A DNA stretch of 64,000 bases from Tsuneonella sp. CC-YZS046 (GTDB taxonomy: Bacteria > Pseudomonadota > Alphaproteobacteria > Sphingomonadales > Sphingomonadaceae), in NCBI RefSeq assembly GCF_035581365.1, contig NZ_CP141590.1, positions 682,001 through 746,000 of the forward strand, read 5' to 3'. The notes beneath the pieces are model-generated. The model saw only the letters and a list, made by a program, of their open reading frames with translations. It did not search any database and was not told the origin of the DNA. This document shows, piece after piece, positions 17,903-26,584 of the stretch. Each line of letters begins with the position of its first letter. Within the stretch, counting starts at the first letter, position 1. The translations under genes and the position numbers were made by a program.

Positions 17903-17911
17903 ATACGCAAA
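17903..17911. promoter_or_regulatory. ATACGCAAA motif in hydroxylase/MerR divergent region
   Basis: The nine bases match 13859-13867 upstream of the reductase. Here they sit in TTTTGTATACGCAAAA, itself a loose dyad. A shared regulator of hydroxylase and reductase is plausible. Confidence 0.35.
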
Positions 17912-17985
17912 ATTGTCATGTAACGCAATCCAAAATATCACTGCGGTAGAGACAAATCCATCTGGCATCCCTATGGGGCTGATCC

Positions 17986-18681
17986 ATGAAAATGCGCGAC
18001 CTGGAAACCAGGACGGGGGTCAACCGCGAAACCATACGGGTTTATTTTCGCAAAGGCCTCTTGCCTGAACCTGAACGCCCTGCCCGGAATGTCGCCGACT
18101 ATGGCGAGGATCACGTTCGCGCGATTCTCGCAGTTCGCAAACTGCACCGGCAGTCGGGCATGACGCTGGAGCAGATCAAGTCCCTGCTCGATGGAACGGG
18201 ATCGTCCAGCCCGCTTGGCGCTTCGGCCTTTCCGCATCTGGAAGAACTGGTGGCGCTGCGCGTCGGAGTGGAAAACCGCCAGATTTCCCTTGAGACGATG
18301 CTTGAGGAAAATCCCTACGCCCGGATCGACGCGGAGGCGCTGGCGCGCATTGGCGTGATCGACCTCACGCAAACTCCCGAAGGGTGCGTGATGAGCATTA
18401 CGGACGCTGGCCTGGTGACGATCTGGGGCCGCATGAGGGAGGCCGGATTCGACGAGAATAACGGCTTTCCGCCGGATATTCTGGGCTATTATATCGAGGC
18501 TGCGGAAATCGTCGCGGGCAACGAGGCCCGGCTGTTCCTGGAGCGGGTGGAGGGCCGTATCGACGAGGTCGAGGCGGCGAACATGCTCGAGTTCGCGCTA
18601 CCGACCATGCTCGATTTCTTCGGGCTGATCCGGCTCAAGGCATTCCTGAAAAACATCGGCCAACGCACCAGGGAGGGCTAA
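17986..18681 (+). CDS. MerR-family transcriptional regulator
   Basis: A 231-residue protein with an N-terminal MerR winged helix (MRDLETRTGVNRETIRVYFRKGLLPEP) and a dimerisation helix beginning around residue 70 (SGMTLEQIKSLLDG). The C-terminal half is longer than in metal sensors and lacks Cys clusters, so it probably senses an organic compound. It is transcribed away from the membrane hydroxylase over a 126-bp gap, suggesting control of that gene. Confidence 0.85.
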   Translation: MKMRDLETRTGVNRETIRVYFRKGLLPEPERPARNVADYGEDHVRAILAVRKLHRQSGMTLEQIKSLLDGTGSSSPLGASAFPHLEELVALRVGVENRQISLETMLEENPYARIDAEALARIGVIDLTQTPEGCVMSITDAGLVTIWGRMREAGFDENNGFPPDILGYYIEAAEIVAGNEARLFLERVEGRIDEVEAANMLEFALPTMLDFFGLIRLKAFLKNIGQRTREG

Positions 18682-18743
18682 GTCCCCTACCGAGCCTGAA
18701 CCTGGCGCAGGCCCCGTCTTGGGCCATCCTTCCTGGGACCATC

Positions 18744-18793
18744 CCTCGAGACGCCGCTTCGACTTCGCTTGTCGGCTCCTCAGGATGAGCGGG
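18744..18793. repeat. possible dispersed intergenic repeat
   Basis: The stretch beginning CCTCGAGACGCCGCTTCG and ending CTCCTCAGGATGAGCGG resembles short noncoding repeats scattered in sphingomonad genomes, recalled from general knowledge. Only one copy is in this window. It lies between the convergent MerR and TetR genes. Confidence 0.35.
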
Positions 18794-19450
18794 TCAATCT
18801 GATCCGGAAGAAAGCTGGCGCTCCAGCCGATCGGCCACCCATTCCTCGATGATCTCGTCCGCGACATTGTCGACATCGGCCCAGAAGCGGCGAATGGCGA
18901 GGCCGGATATGATCGCCGCGCCTCCCCGCACGTCCCGCGCAGCCTGCTTGGGCGTCCACCCGCCCTGGATAAGCCGTTCTTCCCACGCATCGTAAACCGG
19001 CTTGCGCAGCACCGCGACGCGGCTTCGCACGGAAGAGAAGAACGTCTCGTCCTTCACGGTTTCGATGGTGATCCCGATCGCCACCCAGAAGCGATCGCTG
19101 AAGAAAAAGGCCCGGAACTCCGCCAGCATGGCGCGCAGCAGCGCTTCGCGGCCGTTCTGCGAGGTGGAGAGATATTCGTTGCTGTCTTCCCGGGCGAGTT
19201 CCAGCGCCGTTTCGATGGCGGCGAGGACCACCGCATTCTTGTCAGGGAAATGATGCAGCAGCGCGCCCTGCGATACGCCCGCTGTTTCGGCGACGGAGCG
19301 AAGCCGCAAGGCGTTCAGGCCGCCCTTGGCCACGGTCTGATAGGCGGCGGCGGCCAGCCTGGTGCGCATGGCTTCGCTGCGTTCGGCTTGCGAACGGCGC
19401 TGCCGGTTAGCCTTGCTGGGCAGATCCTGTTCCGGTTTTGCTCGGGTCAT
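18794..19450 (-). CDS. TetR-family transcriptional regulator
   Basis: A 218-residue repressor with a clear N-terminal helix-turn-helix (ALRLRSVAETAGVSQGALLHHFPDK) and a helical ligand domain. A basic stretch precedes the DNA-binding domain. It is divergent from the TonB-dependent receptor over 378 bp, and a perfect 16-bp palindrome lies 67 bp before its start, the expected place for autoregulation. It may govern the receptor, its own gene, or the catabolic genes. Confidence 0.88.
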   Translation of the reverse strand: MTRAKPEQDLPSKANRQRRSQAERSEAMRTRLAAAAYQTVAKGGLNALRLRSVAETAGVSQGALLHHFPDKNAVVLAAIETALELAREDSNEYLSTSQNGREALLRAMLAEFRAFFFSDRFWVAIGITIETVKDETFFSSVRSRVAVLRKPVYDAWEERLIQGGWTPKQAARDVRGGAAIISGLAIRRFWADVDNVADEIIEEWVADRLERQLSSGSD

Positions 19451-19516
19451 TCGTTTCCATCTAGCCAGATATGCGCCGGAACCAGTTCGATTGCATGGAA
19501 TGTGGAACTAATCATG

Positions 19517-19532
19517 TGTCGCACTTGCGACA
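19517..19532. promoter_or_regulatory. 16-bp palindrome, candidate TetR operator
   Basis: TGTCGCACTTGCGACA: 7-bp arms TGTCGCA/TGCGACA with a 2-base centre. Its position 67 bp upstream of the TetR start codon fits autoregulation. Confidence 0.5.
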
Positions 19533-19751
19533 AGTCCTGCAAATGAAAAGGTTCAAGGGCCGGCACGGCGGTCCGGGCGGCCGCCTGCATGGGAGGCTGG
19601 GCACCCATGGCGGCGGATCGTGGAGGCCGGCCTGCCACGCAATTTGCGTCCGCATGTTGCAATCCTGCAACTGTCCTCTCAATACGATGATTATAAAGGG
19701 TAAAAATTCGTATTCCGAGGTTTTGCGGGGTTTGCGGCCTTCGCCCCGTGC

Positions 19752-19791
19752 TTGACAAATACTGCTCGTGCCGCATTGGTCCTACCAATGC
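19752..19791 (+). promoter_or_regulatory. receptor promoter with GntR-type operator
   Basis: TTGACA at 19752-19757 is a perfect -35; the -10 place is covered by GCATTGGTcctACCAATGC (19773-19791), 8-bp perfect arms around three bases. The TGGTnnnACCA core is typical of FadR-type GntR sites and recurs at 26522-26538 beside the GntR gene. Binding there would block transcription of the receptor gene. Confidence 0.55.
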
Positions 19792-19828
19792 AATCCCGAT
19801 CATGAGGATGCATATCAGGGAGAAGGTC

Positions 19829-22084
19829 ATGAGCTTTACCAGAACCTTTGTGCGGGGCCTGTTGTGCGCTTCCGTAGCTATTCCCGCCGCTGCGATGGCG
19901 CAGGCGGCCAGCAATTCAGCGCCGGACCCGGCGGCCGAAACATTCGGTGCCGGAGAAATCGTCGTCACCGCGCAGAGGCGGGCGGAGCGCTTGCAGGATA
20001 TTCCGGCAACCATCAGCGCGCTCGATGCCGATGCCCTGGCCAAGTCGGGCGTGCTCGACATCACCAATGTGGCCCCGCGCGTTCCCGGCTTCTATGCGGG
20101 CGGCTTCGGCGCCAGCCGGCCGCAGCTCTATATTCGCGGCATCGGCACCCGCCAGTTCGACCCGGGCAGCGAATCCTCGGTCGGCGTGTTCGTCGATGAA
20201 AGCTATCTCGGCCGCACCGGCGCGGTGCTGGGCGCGCTCAAGGATATTGAGCGCGTCGAAGTGCTGAAAGGGCCGCAGGGCACCTTGTATGGCCGCAACA
20301 CCATCGGCGGCGCGATCAACGTCCTCACCAAGGCGCCCACCGACGAGCTGTCGGCGGAGTTCGAGGGCACTTACGGCAATTACGATTATATCGACGTGTT
20401 CGGCGCTATATCCGGCCCGATCGCGGGGGATGTGTTGAAGGCGCGCGCGGCGCTCTGGCATTCCAAGCGGGATGGCTATGTCACGAACCTTACTACGGGC
20501 AATCGCCCGCAGGGCCTGGACAATTGGGGCGGCCGCCTGCGTTTCGAGATCAATCCGTCCGACAACGTCAAGATCGACCTGATCGGCGAGATCATGCGCG
20601 ACAAGGGGCGCTCGTTCCAGGGCGAGAGCATCGGCAATGTGCTCGATCCGACCAATACGCTGCTCGGCAACGCCAATGACGGCCAGCAGACCCTGAGCGA
20701 TAACCCCTACAAGCAGTATTACACCACCGACCCGGCCTTCGACCGGAATATCGATTCTTTCACCGGCAAGGTCGACATCGATCTGGGCGGGGCTTCCTTC
20801 GTTTCGGTGACGTCCTATCGCAAGATGAAATACACAGACGATCGCGATTTCGACAACACCAGCAACGATGTCATCCGCCAGATCACGGCGGAGCGGTCGA
20901 AGCAGTTCACCCAGGAATTCCGTCTCGTGTCCGATCCGAACGGATCGTTGTCGCTGGGCGGGCTGGTCGACTGGATCGTCGGCGTCTATTACTACCACGA
21001 CAAGAGCTTCCATTCCGACACCTTCGATTTCGGGCCGGACAGCATAGTCGGCGAAGGCGGGGTCGACGTTACCTTCGGCAATTACAAGACCACCAGCACC
21101 GCGGTGTTCGGGCAAGCGACCTTCCACATCACGCCTACCCTGGATCTGACCCTGGGCGGGCGCTACACCGAAGACAGGAAGCGCGCGCAGCTGGGCGGGA
21201 CGACTACCGACGCCCTGCCGCTGGTTCCGGCCAATTTCCTGGTCGACAATCCCAAGGTCAAGTTCACCAGCTTCGATCCGAAGATCACGCTTTCCTACCG
21301 GCCCAATCGCGACCTCAATCTCTACGCGACCTATAGCCAGGGCTTCAAATCGGGCGGCTATCAATACACCCCGCTCACCGCGACCCAGGCCGGCCTGATT
21401 TTCCAGCCGGAAGAGATCGACGCCTATGAAGTAGGCGTCAAATCCGTCTGGGGCGGCGGGTTGGCGCGCGTCAACGCCGCTGCATTCTACTACGATTACA
21501 AGAACCTGCAGGTTTCGACGGTTGTCCAGCTGCCGGACGGTTCGACGCCGAGCCTCATCACCAATGCCGGCACCAGCGAGATCAAGGGCGCGGAACTCGA
21601 AGTCAGCCTGGAGCCGGTCAAGGGCCTGACCTTCAACGCGGCCTATGCCTACACCGATGCGAAGTATGACAGGTATCTTGGCCCGCCGACTGCCGCCTTC
21701 CCCAGCGGCGCCGATTTTGGCGGCACCCGCATGGTGCGCGCTCCCAAGCATTCGCTCAATCTGAGCGGCGAGTATGTCCTGCCGATCGGGGATGAGAGCG
21801 ATGTCACCTTCCGGGCCGACTATTCCTACATCAGCAAGTTCTATCATGAGCCGGGCGAAGGCCAGCTTGCCTACGGGACGACCATCCCGCTGACCGTGGA
21901 GGACGGGTATGGCCTGCTGAATGCGCGGATCACCTACAACATGGGCGGCTTCTATGCTTCGGTGTGGGGGCGGAACATCACCGACAAGCTCTACCGCAGG
22001 ACGATCCTGGCCCTGCCGGGGCAGGTCATCAACCTGTATGGCGAGCCGCAAACCTATGGCATAACCATCGGCTACAAATATTGA
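19829..22084 (+). CDS. TonB-dependent outer-membrane receptor
   Basis: A 751-residue outer-membrane transporter. A signal peptide (residues 1 to about 25, ending PAAAMAQA) is followed by a TonB box (GEIVVTAQRR), a plug domain (LYIRGIGTRQFDPGSESSVG, VLKGPQGTLYGRNTIGGAIN) and a beta-barrel ending in an aromatic residue (GYKY). The start was placed at ATG 19829 after GGGAGAAGG, giving a normal signal peptide; upstream starts would bury it. Placement within a catabolic cluster suggests uptake of the growth substrate rather than iron, as is common in sphingomonads. The operator at 19773 links it to the GntR gene at 25781. Confidence 0.92.
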   Translation: MSFTRTFVRGLLCASVAIPAAAMAQAASNSAPDPAAETFGAGEIVVTAQRRAERLQDIPATISALDADALAKSGVLDITNVAPRVPGFYAGGFGASRPQLYIRGIGTRQFDPGSESSVGVFVDESYLGRTGAVLGALKDIERVEVLKGPQGTLYGRNTIGGAINVLTKAPTDELSAEFEGTYGNYDYIDVFGAISGPIAGDVLKARAALWHSKRDGYVTNLTTGNRPQGLDNWGGRLRFEINPSDNVKIDLIGEIMRDKGRSFQGESIGNVLDPTNTLLGNANDGQQTLSDNPYKQYYTTDPAFDRNIDSFTGKVDIDLGGASFVSVTSYRKMKYTDDRDFDNTSNDVIRQITAERSKQFTQEFRLVSDPNGSLSLGGLVDWIVGVYYYHDKSFHSDTFDFGPDSIVGEGGVDVTFGNYKTTSTAVFGQATFHITPTLDLTLGGRYTEDRKRAQLGGTTTDALPLVPANFLVDNPKVKFTSFDPKITLSYRPNRDLNLYATYSQGFKSGGYQYTPLTATQAGLIFQPEEIDAYEVGVKSVWGGGLARVNAAAFYYDYKNLQVSTVVQLPDGSTPSLITNAGTSEIKGAELEVSLEPVKGLTFNAAYAYTDAKYDRYLGPPTAAFPSGADFGGTRMVRAPKHSLNLSGEYVLPIGDESDVTFRADYSYISKFYHEPGEGQLAYGTTIPLTVEDGYGLLNARITYNMGGFYASVWGRNITDKLYRRTILALPGQVINLYGEPQTYGITIGYKY

Positions 22085-22091
22085 TCGATGC

Positions 22092-22127
22092 CCGGCCGGG
22101 CGGTTGCCGCCCGGCCGGAATTTTATT
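22092..22127 (+). terminator. strong rho-independent terminator after the receptor
   Basis: CCGGCCGGGCGG (22092-22103) and CCGCCCGGCCGG (22107-22118) form a perfect 12-bp stem with a three-base loop, followed by AATTTTATT. It separates the receptor from the enoyl-CoA hydratase gene. Confidence 0.85.
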
Positions 22128-22134
22128 CGGGAGC

Positions 22135-22941
22135 ATGGTCATCACATATCAGTTTCTACGCTTCGAGCAGCGCGGAGAGATCGGCATCGTCACTCTGGAC
22201 CGGCCGGATCGCCTCAATGCCCTGAATCCCGGCCTGATGGAGGAATTGGCGGCCTGCTTCACTGCGCTGCGCGGCCGGCATGATGTCAGGGTGGTATTGC
22301 TGCGCGGCGAGGGGCGCGCATTCTGCGCCGGGGCCGATCTGAATTCCGATGCCATGGTTCCCGATGGCCCCGGCCGGGCGCAGAAGCAGGTGCGGATTCA
22401 GAAGATCGCGTCCGGCATCGTGGCCGCGATGCGCGATTGCCCCCAGCCGATCATCGCCCTGCTGAAAGGGCCGGTCTGCGGCGGCGGCTTCTCGATCGCG
22501 CTGGCGGCCGATGTCCGCCTCGCGACGCCCGATACGCGGATGAACGTGGCCAATCTGAAGGTCGGCCTGGGCGGCCCGGATATGGGTTCGGGCTATATGC
22601 TGCCACGGCTGATCGGCTGGTCGGCGGCGGCCGCGCTGATGTTCACCGGCGATTTCATTCAGGCGGAGCGCGCCTGTCAACTCGGGCTGGTGGCGGAAAT
22701 TGCCGATCCGGACGAACTCGACCGGGTGGGCGAGGAATGGGCAGGGCGAATGCTGGCCGCATCGCCGATGGGCCTTCGGCTGACCAAGGAATCCCTCAAT
22801 CAATTGGTCGATTGCAATGGGTTGGCTGCGGCTCTCGCCATGGAGGATATTCAGCAGACCCTGCTGCTGGGCACTGCCGACCACAGGGAAGCGGTCTCGG
22901 CCTTTCTCGAAAAGCGCAAGCCGGATTATCGGGATGAGTGA
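22135..22941 (+). CDS. enoyl-CoA hydratase/isomerase family protein
   Basis: A 268-residue crotonase-fold protein acting on acyl-CoA thioesters in the cytoplasm. The oxyanion-hole segments GEGRAFCAGADL and KGPVCGGGFSIALAADVRLA are clear. The position of the usual first catalytic Glu near LPRLIGWSAAAALMFTG is not obvious, so hydratase versus isomerase or hydrolase activity is open. ATG 22135 has a weak ribosome site, with GGGAG only one base away. It overlaps the acyl-CoA synthetase start (22934), so the two are coupled. Confidence 0.86.
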   Translation: MVITYQFLRFEQRGEIGIVTLDRPDRLNALNPGLMEELAACFTALRGRHDVRVVLLRGEGRAFCAGADLNSDAMVPDGPGRAQKQVRIQKIASGIVAAMRDCPQPIIALLKGPVCGGGFSIALAADVRLATPDTRMNVANLKVGLGGPDMGSGYMLPRLIGWSAAAALMFTGDFIQAERACQLGLVAEIADPDELDRVGEEWAGRMLAASPMGLRLTKESLNQLVDCNGLAAALAMEDIQQTLLLGTADHREAVSAFLEKRKPDYRDE

Positions 22942-24580
22942 CATACCTCGCCGGGGCGCATTGGCAGGGGGCATGATGAATGTTCCCATGCTGCTGTCCG
23001 AACTGATCGATTACGCCGCCGACTATCACGGGCATGTCGAAGTGGTCGGCCGCAGGCTCGACGACAGTCTGCAGCGAGAGAACTGGAGCCTCATCCGGGC
23101 CAGGAGCGCGCGCATCGCGAACGCGCTCATCGCGCATGACTATGACGAGAATGCCCGGATTGCGTCTCTGGCCTGGAATACGCTCGATCACCTCGGGTTA
23201 TTCTACGGTGTGCTCGGCCTGGGTATCCCTCTGCACACGTTGAATCCCCGTCTGACCGCGGATGATCTCGCTTACATGGCGGAGAAAGTCGGCGACGATC
23301 TGTGCTTCCTCGATGCGGGAAATGTCGCGCTGGCGCTGGAACTTGCGCCGCTTGCCCCGGTCATCAAGCGGTGGGTGTTCTTCGGAGACACGCTGCCTGA
23401 CGGGGCCGAGGCGCTGCCGGGGATCGTCACAATCGGCGAATTTCTGGGAGATGCGGCGGCGGACATTCGCTGGCCCGGCTTCGAGGAAGATCGTGCCGCC
23501 ACGATCTGCTTCACCTCCGGCACGACCGGGCGGCCGAAGGGGGTGATCTATTCCCATCGTTCGATAACCCTTTCCGCGATGAACATGTCCATGGCGGACA
23601 TGTATGCTACCAGCATCGGCGGCGAAGCGGAGACGGTGCTGCCGATCGCGGCGATGTATCACGCCAATGCCTGGATGATGCCGTTCACGGCGCCCTTGAA
23701 TGGCCAGAAGCTGGTGCTGCCGGGGCGGCGGCTGGATGCGGCGGCGGTGCTCGATCTGATCCTTTCGGAAGAGGTCACTCTGGCCGGTGCGGTGCCGACG
23801 ATCTGGCTCGATGTCATCGGCGAGATGAACCGGCGCGGCATCGAACATACCAGCCTGCGCACCGCCCTTGTGGCGGGAACGCCGCTGCCGCCTGCCGTGG
23901 CGGACGCCTTGGCCGAAAAGGGCATTACCTCGCGACAGAGCTTTGGCATGACCGAAGTTCCGGGCGCGGCCCGTGGCGCTCCGCCGCGCGGCTCGGCGGC
24001 TCTCGATGCTTCGACTCAGCGGCAGCTCGCCGTGAGCAGGCAGGGGCGGGTGGCGTTCCAGGCGAAATTCCGGCTTGTCGATGAACAGGGCAATCCATTG
24101 CCGCATGACGGCAGTAGCCGGGGTTTGCTCCAGGTTCGCGGCGCTACCGTCTGCGGGCGCTACATGGATGAAGAAGGCCCCGTGCGGGAATGGCTGGATA
24201 CGGGCGACATCGGCGTGATCCATCCGGATGCGACGATCGAGATCGTGGATCGCGCAAAGGATGCGATCAAGTCCGGCGGGGAATGGATAAGCTCCCCTCA
24301 GCTCGAGGCGGCGGCTTCGAGCCATCCCGGCGTAAGGGAAGCGGCGGTGATCGCCATCCCGGACCCCCGGTGGCAGGAAAGGCCGCTGTTGATTTGCGTA
24401 GGCGAGCCGGATGCGCCCGATCGCCCCGGCGATGACGAGTTGCGCCGGCACATGCAAAGCCATGTCGCGAAGTGGTGGCTGCCGGAGCGGATCGAATGGG
24501 TGGACAGCCTGCCCAAGACGCCGACCGGAAAGCTCGACAAGGTCGCTCTGCGCCGCGAAATGAATCTGGAAAGACTGTGA
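22934..24580 (+). CDS. AMP-forming acyl-CoA synthetase
   Basis: A 548-residue member of the ANL superfamily that activates a carboxylic acid with ATP and CoA. It has TICFTSGTTGRPKGVIYSH (P-loop), FGMTE, the DTGDIGVIHPD motif and a C-terminal PKTPTGKLDK with the catalytic Lys. The start at 22934 overlaps the previous stop; 22973 (MMNVPMLL) is an alternative closer to family N-termini. It is followed by a kinase-like gene in a GTGA overlap. A paralog lies at 28545. The substrate may be a branched or cyclic acid. Confidence 0.88.
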   Translation: MSDIPRRGALAGGMMNVPMLLSELIDYAADYHGHVEVVGRRLDDSLQRENWSLIRARSARIANALIAHDYDENARIASLAWNTLDHLGLFYGVLGLGIPLHTLNPRLTADDLAYMAEKVGDDLCFLDAGNVALALELAPLAPVIKRWVFFGDTLPDGAEALPGIVTIGEFLGDAAADIRWPGFEEDRAATICFTSGTTGRPKGVIYSHRSITLSAMNMSMADMYATSIGGEAETVLPIAAMYHANAWMMPFTAPLNGQKLVLPGRRLDAAAVLDLILSEEVTLAGAVPTIWLDVIGEMNRRGIEHTSLRTALVAGTPLPPAVADALAEKGITSRQSFGMTEVPGAARGAPPRGSAALDASTQRQLAVSRQGRVAFQAKFRLVDEQGNPLPHDGSSRGLLQVRGATVCGRYMDEEGPVREWLDTGDIGVIHPDATIEIVDRAKDAIKSGGEWISSPQLEAAASSHPGVREAAVIAIPDPRWQERPLLICVGEPDAPDRPGDDELRRHMQSHVAKWWLPERIEWVDSLPKTPTGKLDKVALRREMNLERL

Positions 24581-25734
24581 CGCTCCCGCTCGAACCGCAA
24601 ATTCGCGAACTGTTCGCGAAGGAACAGGCCGAGGCCAGGCCTGCGGTTACGGCTGCCGATATTCCGGCGAATTACGAGTGCATCACGGATGAGTGGCTGA
24701 CCGGGATCGTTTGCCGCGATGTGCCGGGCGCGCAAGTGGTCGCGCATGAACTGGACGAGCCTGACGAAGGCACCAACAATCGGCGCCGTATCGAACTGGA
24801 GTATAACGCGGCCGGGCAGCAGGCGGGGTTGCCGGCGTCCGTATTTTGCAAGGCGACGAGCGGTCTGCGCAACCGGCTGATGTTGGCCCATTCCGGAGCC
24901 ATTCGCTGCGAAGTCGGCTTCTACAAGCATGTGCGGCCGCATGTGGATTTCGAAGTGCCCTTCGCGTTTCATGCCGATTACGACCCGCGGAGCTTCAACT
25001 CGATCATCGTGCTGGAAGATTTGCGCGGGAAGGGCAGGTTCCTGGACCTGGAGCGCGACGGATCGCCGGAATTGATGCGCGAGCAATTGTCGCTTCTGGC
25101 CAAACTGCACGGACGATGGGCAGGCGCGCCGGATCTTGCCGAACGTTTCGCCGCCCTGCCGACCTGGGAGGAGCGGTTTCGCGGGCTGATGATCGTCAAT
25201 CTCGAGCGGGCTTGCCGGGAAGGGCTGGAACATGCCCATGCCCGCGCGCTTGTCCCGCCGCGCCTGTGGGATAATCGCGACAGGATCTGGCCGGCAACGC
25301 TGGCCTCGCTTGAAACCCAGGCGAGGTTGCCGCGCGGCCTTGGCCATGGCGATGTTCATCTGCACAATTGGTATCGGCTTGAGGACGGCACGCTCGGGCT
25401 GGGCGATTGGGGGGTGGTCCATCGGGGACATTGGGGGCGGGATCTGGCCTATTGCCTTGTGGCCGGGCTTTCGGTGGATGAACGCCGCGCCTCTCAGGAT
25501 GAACTGCTTGCCCATTATCTCGCGGAGCTGAAGAGGCAGGGCGGCCAGGATATTTCGCTTGAAGATGCGAAGGCCATTTGCCGCCAGGCGATCATGACCG
25601 CGCTGGCCTTCTGGACCATGACGGTCGCTCCGGTTCCCGAAATGCCGGACATGCAGCCGCCCAAGACGGCCCTGGCGTTTACCGCAAGGCTTGCGGCAGC
25701 CGTAGATGACTGGGAGTCTCTGGACGCGTTTTGA
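24577..25734 (+). CDS. APH/EcKinase-fold phosphotransferase-like protein
   Basis: A 385-residue protein of the aminoglycoside-phosphotransferase/ecdysteroid-kinase-like fold. The catalytic loop LGHGDVHLHNW (HGDxxxxN) and the metal-binding LGDWGVVHRG are present, and an ATP-site Lys may be in ASVFCKATSG. It starts at GTG 24577 in a GTGA overlap with the acyl-CoA synthetase, so it very likely acts on the same compound class. Known APH-like enzymes beside acyl-CoA synthetases (LvaA, ACAD10/11 kinase domain) phosphorylate hydroxyacyl-CoAs. That role here is inference. Confidence 0.75.
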   Translation: MTLPLEPQIRELFAKEQAEARPAVTAADIPANYECITDEWLTGIVCRDVPGAQVVAHELDEPDEGTNNRRRIELEYNAAGQQAGLPASVFCKATSGLRNRLMLAHSGAIRCEVGFYKHVRPHVDFEVPFAFHADYDPRSFNSIIVLEDLRGKGRFLDLERDGSPELMREQLSLLAKLHGRWAGAPDLAERFAALPTWEERFRGLMIVNLERACREGLEHAHARALVPPRLWDNRDRIWPATLASLETQARLPRGLGHGDVHLHNWYRLEDGTLGLGDWGVVHRGHWGRDLAYCLVAGLSVDERRASQDELLAHYLAELKRQGGQDISLEDAKAICRQAIMTALAFWTMTVAPVPEMPDMQPPKTALAFTARLAAAVDDWESLDAF

Positions 25735-25780
25735 TGCCGACACTTGTTCGGCTCTGGCAGAGAAGGTAAGTCGAGTTTCC

Positions 25781-26518
25781 ATGAACTCCACTTCCCTCAA
25801 GAAACGCCCCGCCGCCCAGAAAGAGCGCGTTTTCGAGAAGGTTCGCGATGCGGTTCTTGCAGACATAAAAGCCGGGGAACTGGCGCCCGGCGACAGATTG
25901 CCGAGCGAGCGGGAGCTTTCGAGCAAATATTCGGCAAGCCGCTCCGCCGTTCGCGAAGGTTTGCGGGCACTGGAAACGTCGGGGGTGCTGCGCTTCGCCA
26001 AGGGAACGTCGGGCGGCGCTTTCGTCCGTGAACGAAGCGCGGATGGCATCGCCCGTTCCCTGCATGACATGATTATTCTCGGGCGAATGCCGCTGGCCGA
26101 CATCATGGTGGTTCGGCGCAGCTTGCTGCTGCTGGCGATCGACCTGGCGGTGGAACGCGCGACCGAAGAGGATTTCGCCCGGCTCGATGCGAATATCGAG
26201 GAAATGGCGGCAGCCATTGCGACCGGCGATCCTTCGGTGACGACCGAACCTGTCATGCGCTTCAATCGCCTTCTGGGAAAATCGTCCCATAATCCCGTTC
26301 TCGAGCTGGTGATCGATACGGTTTCCGCAATCATGGCCGAAGTGCTCAACAGGCTTGGCTTGCCGACCGTGATAGATCTCGTCTCTCCACGCCGCGTAAT
26401 TGTCGCGCATCTGCGGAACCGCGATGCCGATTCCGCCAAGGAGGCGTTTGCCAGCCATTTGTCGGTGACTACCCGCTATGTGCTGGAAAGGGCCGATCTC
26501 GAAGGACCGGCAATCTGA
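25781..26518 (+). CDS. GntR-family regulator, FadR-type
   Basis: A 245-residue regulator with an N-terminal winged helix (PGDRLPSERELSSKYSASRSAVREGLRALETSGVL) and an all-helical C-terminal FCD-like domain. ATG 25781 was chosen over the upstream in-frame ATG at 25706, which lies inside the kinase gene end. It follows the kinase gene by 46 bp. Palindromes with TGGTnnnACCA cores, as FadR-type proteins bind, lie 4 bp after its stop (26522-26538) and before the TonB receptor (19773-19791). The likely ligand is an acyl-CoA or acid from the pathway. Confidence 0.87.
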   Translation: MNSTSLKKRPAAQKERVFEKVRDAVLADIKAGELAPGDRLPSERELSSKYSASRSAVREGLRALETSGVLRFAKGTSGGAFVRERSADGIARSLHDMIILGRMPLADIMVVRRSLLLLAIDLAVERATEEDFARLDANIEEMAAAIATGDPSVTTEPVMRFNRLLGKSSHNPVLELVIDTVSAIMAEVLNRLGLPTVIDLVSPRRVIVAHLRNRDADSAKEAFASHLSVTTRYVLERADLEGPAI

Positions 26519-26521
26519 TTT

Positions 26522-26538
26522 GAATGGTTGGACCATTC
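26522..26538. promoter_or_regulatory. GntR-type palindrome before the CrtC-like gene
   Basis: GAATGGTtggACCATTC, perfect 7-bp arms with a 3-base centre, 47 bp upstream of the next start codon. It shares the TGGTnnnACCA core with 19773-19791. Confidence 0.55.
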
Positions 26539-26584
26539 GGCCGCTCCTGCTACAGGCCAGCCACCATTCCCCCAGGAGAGGCTC

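Larger units (their letters stand above)
19451..19828. promoter_or_regulatory. divergent control region between TetR gene and receptor
   Basis: A 378-bp gene-free stretch. It holds a 16-bp palindrome near the TetR gene (19517-19532), a weak dyad AATACG/CGTATT (19681-19686, 19709-19714), a TTGACA hexamer at 19752-19757 and a GntR-type palindrome at 19773-19791 near the receptor. Reading frames through it look noncoding. Confidence 0.6.

Noticed and set aside
23955-24050. Odd Ala/Arg-rich stretch in the acyl-CoA synthetase that looked like an inserted repeat
   Set aside because: Alignment by eye with the paralog at 28545 shows the same length between FGMTE and the following conserved block, so it is ordinary divergence.
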